Source of the DNA: CAYNOZ01 sp964398955
GTDB taxonomy: Archaea > Methanobacteriota_B > Thermococci > Thermococcales > CAYNOZ01
Reading direction: 5' to 3'
DNA length: 9,865 nucleotides
Assembly: GCA_964398955.1 (NCBI GenBank)
Contig: CAYNOZ010000058.1
Location: 1-9,865 of the forward strand
In this document: in pieces, positions 6,580-9,865 of the stretch
Numbering within the stretch: position 1 is the stretch's first letter
How the letters are laid out: each line of letters opens with the position of its first letter
The notes under the pieces: model-generated
What the model was told of the DNA's origin: nothing
The model's input: the letters and a program-made list of their open reading frames with translations, nothing else
Databases searched by the model: none
Made by a program: the position numbers and the translations under genes

Positions 6580-7161
6580 ATGATTTCCTCTCAACTAGAA
6601 GAGATCAAAATAGACGATATTAAAAGAACTAGAAAAGAATTAAACTTAACCCAAAATGAACTAGCTAAAATTTCAAATCTTTCCCAATCCTATCTTGCAA
6701 AATTAGAAAACAAAAAGGTAGATCCAAAAGTTTCTACATTAAATAAGATAATAAAAGCATTAAAAAAGAAAGAAAACAAAGATCTAAAGGCAAAAGACAT
6801 AATGACAAACCCATTAATATCTATTGATCCTTACCAAAACGTAAAATCAGCAATAGTAAAATTCAAGGAAAATAACATTTCCCAAATGCCTGTAATACAG
6901 AATGATGAAATCGTAGGAAGTATCACAGAGAAACAACTTGTTAAAAGATCATTAAAAGAACCAATTTTAGAAAAAAAAGTAAAAGAAGTAATGAGAGAAC
7001 CATTACCCTCTATACCAGAAAAAATTAGTGTAAAAAAAGCAAGAAACCTATTAAAAGATGAAATTGGAATAATAGTAAAATCAGATGATAAACCAATCGG
7101 AATAATAACTAGAACAGACATATTATATAAAAGCTCAAACAAGTCAACTACCCCGCCCTAA
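6580..7161 (+). CDS. Transcriptional regulator: XRE helix-turn-helix plus two CBS domains
   Basis: Predicted DNA-binding regulator whose CBS pair probably binds an adenosyl compound such as ATP, AMP or SAM. At 193 aa it has an XRE-type helix-turn-helix at about 11-62 (LTQNELAKISNLSQSYLAKL at 23-42 is the HTH core). CBS1 spans about 71-124 (DIMTNPLISIDPYQ, then MPVIQNDEIVGSIT) and CBS2 about 133-184, ending in the typical PIGIITRTDIL. This order matches the archaeal COG3620-like group. ATG at 6580 follows GTGGGGA with nine bases between. It is divergent from mat with a palindrome over its own promoter. The final residues after ILYKSSNK (STTPP) and the stop codon come from a repeat element at 7142-7182, so the original C-terminus may have been altered. 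Lysine-rich, unlike its acidic neighbours. Confidence 0.88.
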   Translation: MISSQLEEIKIDDIKRTRKELNLTQNELAKISNLSQSYLAKLENKKVDPKVSTLNKIIKALKKKENKDLKAKDIMTNPLISIDPYQNVKSAIVKFKENNISQMPVIQNDEIVGSITEKQLVKRSLKEPILEKKVKEVMREPLPSIPEKISVKKARNLLKDEIGIIVKSDDKPIGIITRTDILYKSSNKSTTPP

Positions 7162-7182
7162 AGGACGAGGTCTTACCCAACC
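7142..7182 (+). repeat. Probable IS200/IS605-type end remnant with decayed hairpin
   Basis: The element begins AGTCAACTACCC, and an imperfect hairpin follows: CCCCGCCC (7151-7158), loop TAAA, GGACGAGG (7163-7170). Six of eight pairs hold; the other two are A-C mismatches, each one step from a G-C pair, as expected from decay of a perfect stem. From memory, this arrangement resembles the conserved sequence and hairpin at the end of archaeal IS200/IS605 (TnpB, omega-RNA) elements. No transposase gene accompanies it. It overlaps the last codons of the XRE-CBS gene, whose TAA stop lies in the loop. It could now serve as a terminator. The same 12 bases recur at 9854-9865. Confidence 0.55.
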
Positions 7183-7192
7183 ACTAAGATAA

Positions 7193-7210
7193 ATTTAAAA
7201 GGTGAGGGAG
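7193..7210 (+). promoter_or_regulatory. TATA-like box and GGTGAGGGAG before the SIS gene
   Basis: ATTTAAAA (7193-7200) is centred about 26 bases before the ATG at 7223, which would suit leaderless transcription. GGTGAGGGAG (7201-7210) follows directly and could act as ribosome site for readthrough transcripts, but it lies 12 bases from the ATG. Between them is ATGTAA (7214-7219), a start codon followed at once by a stop. Confidence 0.35.
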
Positions 7211-7222
7211 TTAATGTAAAAT

Positions 7223-8407
7223 ATGATAGAAGATCCATTTTCTATTATAAAAAAAAATTACAAGAAAAGCGTGAGGCAGATTAGGTCCTTCCCAGAAGAA
7301 GGAGAAGAAAAACAGAATTATGTGGAAAATTCTGAAAAGTTTATAAAATACATTAATGAAGCCAATAGGGTTCTGATTGTCGGTACAGGGAGACAAGAGG
7401 AAATTGCTGATTTTGTTACTAGAATACTGAAAGCAAGTGATAAAAATGTTAGATGCTCTAAAGATCCATCCTATCCTCAAGAATACAAAGCAGATGATTT
7501 GATAATTGCTCTCTCATCAAGCGGATCAACTAAACGTACATTGCATTTTACAAAACCGGCTTATAAGGGAATTGGTCCTTCAACTCCTGTAATAGGTATA
7601 ACCACTAATCCTAATTCTCCTTTAGGCGAAATAACTGAAAAAACTGGTGGTTTTACGATTAAAATACCAGGTAAAAGTAAGAAGGACATTAACAAGAGAT
7701 ATCAGAAAAGACAATTCCTTGGTCAGCATGATCCTCTCAGTTTATCAGGTACATCAGGAGAATTATACACCTTAGAATTTATGTTAGATTCAATAGGGAG
7801 TGCAGTAACTAAAAAACCTGTAATGGAGTATCATAAAAATCTATGGAAAAAAGTCGAAGATTTTGAACCTAATGAATCCAAACTTAGGCAAATGTTCGAA
7901 TTATTCCCTGACATGATAGACTATTCAGGAGGAAAATCTGACGCCGGTAAAATTGTTATAGGGGGATTAGGCTTATCTGGTGTTATATCCCGATTCTTCA
8001 CTATTAGATTATCACACTGTGCAATAGGTGAAAAAGAGAGAAGAGTTTATTATTACAAAGATAAAGGAGTAACTTCAATGAAGGAGGGGGATTTAACTTT
8101 ACTTATCTCTGGATCAGGACAAGATTTCTGGGCAGATGCTGTTAAAAATATTAAGGGCAATATAGCATCTATTACTGGTTTTCCTGACACGCCACTTTCC
8201 AAAGGATCTGACTTAAACATAGAAGTGCCTGGAAGAGAGGAAACTTATAAAGATCCTTACAAAGTAGAAAATGCTCCAAGAGATCCTTCTGAAGCCTTAT
8301 TTGAACTTAGAACATTGTTTTTAAATGAAAACTTTATATATTCATTAGTCAAAGCAGAGGATATACCAATAAAGGATATTGAAAGTAAACATCCTGATCT
8401 AACATAA
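7223..8407 (+). CDS. Tandem SIS-domain protein (sugar-phosphate isomerase-like), substrate unknown
   Basis: SIS domains bind phosphorylated sugars in isomerases and regulators. At 394 aa it carries two copies. The first (about 49-195) has VLIVGTGRQEE, DDLIIALSSSGSTKRTL (91-107) and VIGITTNPNSPL (123-134). The second (about 243-378) has IVIGGLGLSG, GDLTLLISGSGQ (289-300) and IASITGFPDTPL (314-325). In both, a PG-containing strand then a variable stretch leads to a C-terminal helix (ELYTLEFMLDS; ALFELRTLFLN), as in 6-phospho-3-hexuloisomerase. The match looks closest to that family, duplicated, rather than to phosphoglucose/phosphomannose isomerase, but I cannot settle this by eye. The ATG at 7223 is the first plausible start. 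It follows the XRE-CBS gene by 61 bp, separated by the repeat element; a T-rich terminator follows. Specific function not assignable. Confidence 0.8.
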   Translation: MIEDPFSIIKKNYKKSVRQIRSFPEEGEEKQNYVENSEKFIKYINEANRVLIVGTGRQEEIADFVTRILKASDKNVRCSKDPSYPQEYKADDLIIALSSSGSTKRTLHFTKPAYKGIGPSTPVIGITTNPNSPLGEITEKTGGFTIKIPGKSKKDINKRYQKRQFLGQHDPLSLSGTSGELYTLEFMLDSIGSAVTKKPVMEYHKNLWKKVEDFEPNESKLRQMFELFPDMIDYSGGKSDAGKIVIGGLGLSGVISRFFTIRLSHCAIGEKERRVYYYKDKGVTSMKEGDLTLLISGSGQDFWADAVKNIKGNIASITGFPDTPLSKGSDLNIEVPGREETYKDPYKVENAPRDPSEALFELRTLFLNENFIYSLVKAEDIPIKDIESKHPDLT

Positions 8408-8447
8408 TCTTAATGGAAATAAAAACTAAAACAGATCTTTATTTCTT

Positions 8448-8474
8448 AATAAAAATTATTATTAATTTTTTATT
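8448..8474 (+). terminator. A/T hairpin and T-run behind the SIS gene
   Basis: AATAAAAATT (8448-8457) can pair with AATTTTTTATT (8464-8474) with one bulged base around a six-base loop, and the descending arm contains six T residues. More T-rich sequence follows to about 8510. It lies in the 155-bp gap after the SIS gene and before the CorC-type gene, where transcription would be expected to end. Confidence 0.45.
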
Positions 8475-8524
8475 GATTAAATGTTTTGTTTTAAAATTTT
8501 ATCTTGTCTTAAAACTCAAAAGAA

Positions 8525-8535
8525 TTTTAAATATT
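8525..8535 (+). promoter_or_regulatory. TATA box of the CNNM/CorC-type gene
   Basis: TTTTAAATATT lies about 33 bases before the ATG at 8563. GGTGTG at 8550-8555, nine bases before the ATG when counted from its GGTG core, is the likely ribosome site, with AAAGG also nearby. With the T-rich terminator upstream, this suggests the gene is a separate transcript from the SIS gene. Confidence 0.45.
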
Positions 8536-8562
8536 AATACTGAATTAAAGGTGTGAAAAGGA

Positions 8563-9855
8563 ATGGTAGACGTTTGGATATTGGCGGAATCTCTAGCGTT
8601 AATTTTGTTGCTAGGGGGTTCAGCTTTTTTTTCAAGTTCTGAAACAGCATTATTCAGGCTAAGCAAGCATAGAGTGCACCAATTAGTTGAGAGAGGGGAA
8701 AAAAACGCAGATAGTGTTAAGGAGCTTAAAGATAACCCTAACAAGATGCTAATTACTATTTTAATTGGTAATAATTTAGTCAATATTGCTGCATCCTCAA
8801 TAGCGACTAAGTTAGCTATCGATTTATTTGGAAATGCAGGTGTAGGAATTGCCACAGGAGTTATGACCTTTTTAATTCTTTTATTTGGTGAGATAACCCC
8901 TAAATCTTATGCTGTAGAAAATACTGAAAAATACTCCCTTAAAGTTGCTAAAACTATAAAATTAATTTCAAAAATACTTTATCCAGTAATTAAAATTTTA
9001 AACTTCTTATCAAAAATATTATACAAATTGGCCGGTGCTGAACTAGCCCAATCCAAACCTTATATCACTGAAGAAGAAATCAAGAGCATGGTAAAAATTG
9101 GGGAGAAAGAAGGAGTCGTGGAAAAAGATGAAAAGGAAATGATTCAATCAATTTTCAAATTTAGCGATACTATAGTGAGAGAAGAAATGATACCAAGAGT
9201 GGATATGGTAAGTCTCCCTATTGATTCAAATGTAGAAGAAGCCTTAAAAATAGCTGAAGAATCTGGATACTCTAGAATACCAGTTTATGAAGATAAAATT
9301 GATAATATAAAAGGTATATTGTATACTAAAGATCTTTTAATGGCTCTTAGACAGAACAAAGAGGAATCAATAAATCTTAAAGAACTAATCAGATCCCCAA
9401 TATTTGTACCTGAAACTAAAAAGATAGATGAATTACTAAAGGTTCTTCAAAGGGAAAGAACTCATATGGCAATAGTAATTGACGAGTTCGGAGGAGTTGA
9501 AGGTATAATCACTTTAGAAGATGTCTTAGAAGAGATAGTAGGGGAAATATTCGATGAATATGATGAAGGGGTAGAACCAATTGAAAAAATAAAAGACGAA
9601 GAATATCTAATAGACGCTAAAATGAATGTAGATGATGTTAATGAAGATCTTGACATAAAAATTCCGGAAAGAGAATACGAAACAATAAGCGGATTCATAT
9701 TAAGCCAATTGGGGAGAACAGCAGAAGAAGGAGACGAAATAGAATACGAAAATCTTAAAATAACCATAGAATCTGTTAAAGAAAACCAAATCCTTAAAGT
9801 CCGTATAAAAACAAAAAATCCAAAAGAAAAAGAACAAAATAAAGGGGAATCTTAG
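8563..9855 (+). CDS. CNNM/CorC-family membrane protein, probable Mg2+ (divalent cation) transporter
   Basis: Predicted sodium-coupled or simple exporter of Mg2+ or related divalent cations in the cytoplasmic membrane; bacterial relatives are annotated CorC or hemolysin-like. At 430 aa all three parts are present. The DUF21/CNNM membrane domain (about 1-160) has SSSETALFRLSKHRV (24-38), IGNNLVNIAASSIATK (68-83) and FGEITPKSYA (108-117). A CBS pair lies at about 203-325 (REEMIPRVDMVSLP; IDEFGGVEGIITLEDVLEEI). The C-terminal transporter-associated domain (about 337-418) includes DAKMNVDDVNEDL and TISGFILSQLGR. A polar lysine/glutamate tail follows. The order and length are typical, and no part is missing. 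The stop TAG shares its last two bases with an AGTCAACTACCC repeat that runs off the window end. The ion carried cannot be decided from sequence. Confidence 0.92.
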   Translation: MVDVWILAESLALILLLGGSAFFSSSETALFRLSKHRVHQLVERGEKNADSVKELKDNPNKMLITILIGNNLVNIAASSIATKLAIDLFGNAGVGIATGVMTFLILLFGEITPKSYAVENTEKYSLKVAKTIKLISKILYPVIKILNFLSKILYKLAGAELAQSKPYITEEEIKSMVKIGEKEGVVEKDEKEMIQSIFKFSDTIVREEMIPRVDMVSLPIDSNVEEALKIAEESGYSRIPVYEDKIDNIKGILYTKDLLMALRQNKEESINLKELIRSPIFVPETKKIDELLKVLQRERTHMAIVIDEFGGVEGIITLEDVLEEIVGEIFDEYDEGVEPIEKIKDEEYLIDAKMNVDDVNEDLDIKIPEREYETISGFILSQLGRTAEEGDEIEYENLKITIESVKENQILKVRIKTKNPKEKEQNKGES

Positions 9856-9865
9856 TCAACTACCC
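9854..9865 (+). repeat. Second copy of AGTCAACTACCC, cut by the window end
   Basis: These 12 bases are identical to 7142-7153 and, as there, overlap a stop codon region in the same orientation as the gene. Any hairpin would lie beyond the window. A 12-bp match alone could arise by chance; the repeated position at gene ends and the G+C-rich character make it more credible. Confidence 0.45.

Noticed and set aside
6565..7161. The XRE-CBS protein as an antitoxin with a toxin partner
   Set aside because: No small toxin-like gene is adjacent; the neighbour is SAM synthetase on the other strand, and the CBS pair fits ligand sensing.
7223..8407. SIS protein as bifunctional phosphoglucose/phosphomannose isomerase
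   Set aside because: The length and general fold class allow it, but the two halves look like repeated hexuloisomerase-type SIS units, and I do not see that family's characteristic catalytic motifs clearly. Left unassigned.
8499..8855. Minus-strand ORF of 118 codons at the start of the CorC-type gene
   Set aside because: The plus strand encodes the conserved DUF21 domain here. The opposite frame is hydrophobic only because it mirrors membrane-segment codons.
1..9865. tRNA, rRNA, CRISPR arrays or a complete insertion sequence
   Set aside because: No cloverleaf-like segments, no regularly spaced repeats and no transposase or Cas-like proteins were found on either strand.

Overview
The window looks like chromosomal DNA from an AT-rich archaeon, most likely a euryarchaeote. 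Three genes are of archaeal type: the divergent S-adenosylmethionine synthetase, pantoate kinase (the archaeal route to CoA) and a UPF0282-type metallo-beta-lactamase-fold protein. Upstream regions carry TATA boxes rather than -35/-10 promoters, and several starts follow GGTG(A) or GGAG Shine-Dalgarno motifs. I cannot place the lineage more precisely: there is no rRNA, tRNA or pathway-specific marker here.

Layout. (1) 1-263 is AT-rich non-coding DNA leading into a plus-strand membrane site-2 protease with a PDZ domain (264-1484). (2) 1485-1659 separates it from a convergent minus-strand operon. This gap holds a visibly G+C-richer patch with a strong hairpin. (3) The minus-strand operon, read from 4289 down to 1660, encodes a UPF0282 MBL-fold protein, archaeal nicotinate phosphoribosyltransferase (NAD salvage) and a family 4 uracil-DNA glycosylase. 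The genes are separated by 9 bp or overlap by 4 bp. (4) A second minus-strand operon, from 6504 down to 4401, encodes S-adenosylmethionine synthetase and pantoate kinase. (5) Divergent from it is a plus-strand regulator with an XRE helix-turn-helix and two CBS domains (6580-7161). The two directions share one TATA box flanked by two different dyad sequences. (6) Next comes a protein with two tandem SIS (sugar isomerase) domains (7223-8407), then a CNNM/CorC-type membrane ion transporter (8563-9855).

How the genes fit together. The two minus-strand operons hold key enzymes for three nucleotide-containing cofactors: NAD, SAM and CoA. The divergent XRE-CBS protein is a natural candidate for an adenosyl-ligand-sensing regulator of the SAM/CoA operon. 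The tandem SIS protein probably acts on a sugar phosphate, but its substrate cannot be read from the sequence.

The main oddities are: (a) a 12-bp sequence, AGTCAACTACCC, that overlaps the 3' ends of two plus-strand genes. In the internal copy it is followed by a decayed hairpin and resembles the conserved end of IS200/IS605 (TnpB) elements. (b) The UPF0282 gene's conserved N-terminus extends upstream of its first ATG, with only ATC or ATT available as a start. (c) The uracil-DNA glycosylase has His in place of one of four Fe-S cysteines. (d) The SAM synthetase/XRE-CBS promoter looks designed for regulation. No complete mobile element, CRISPR array, tRNA or rRNA is visible.
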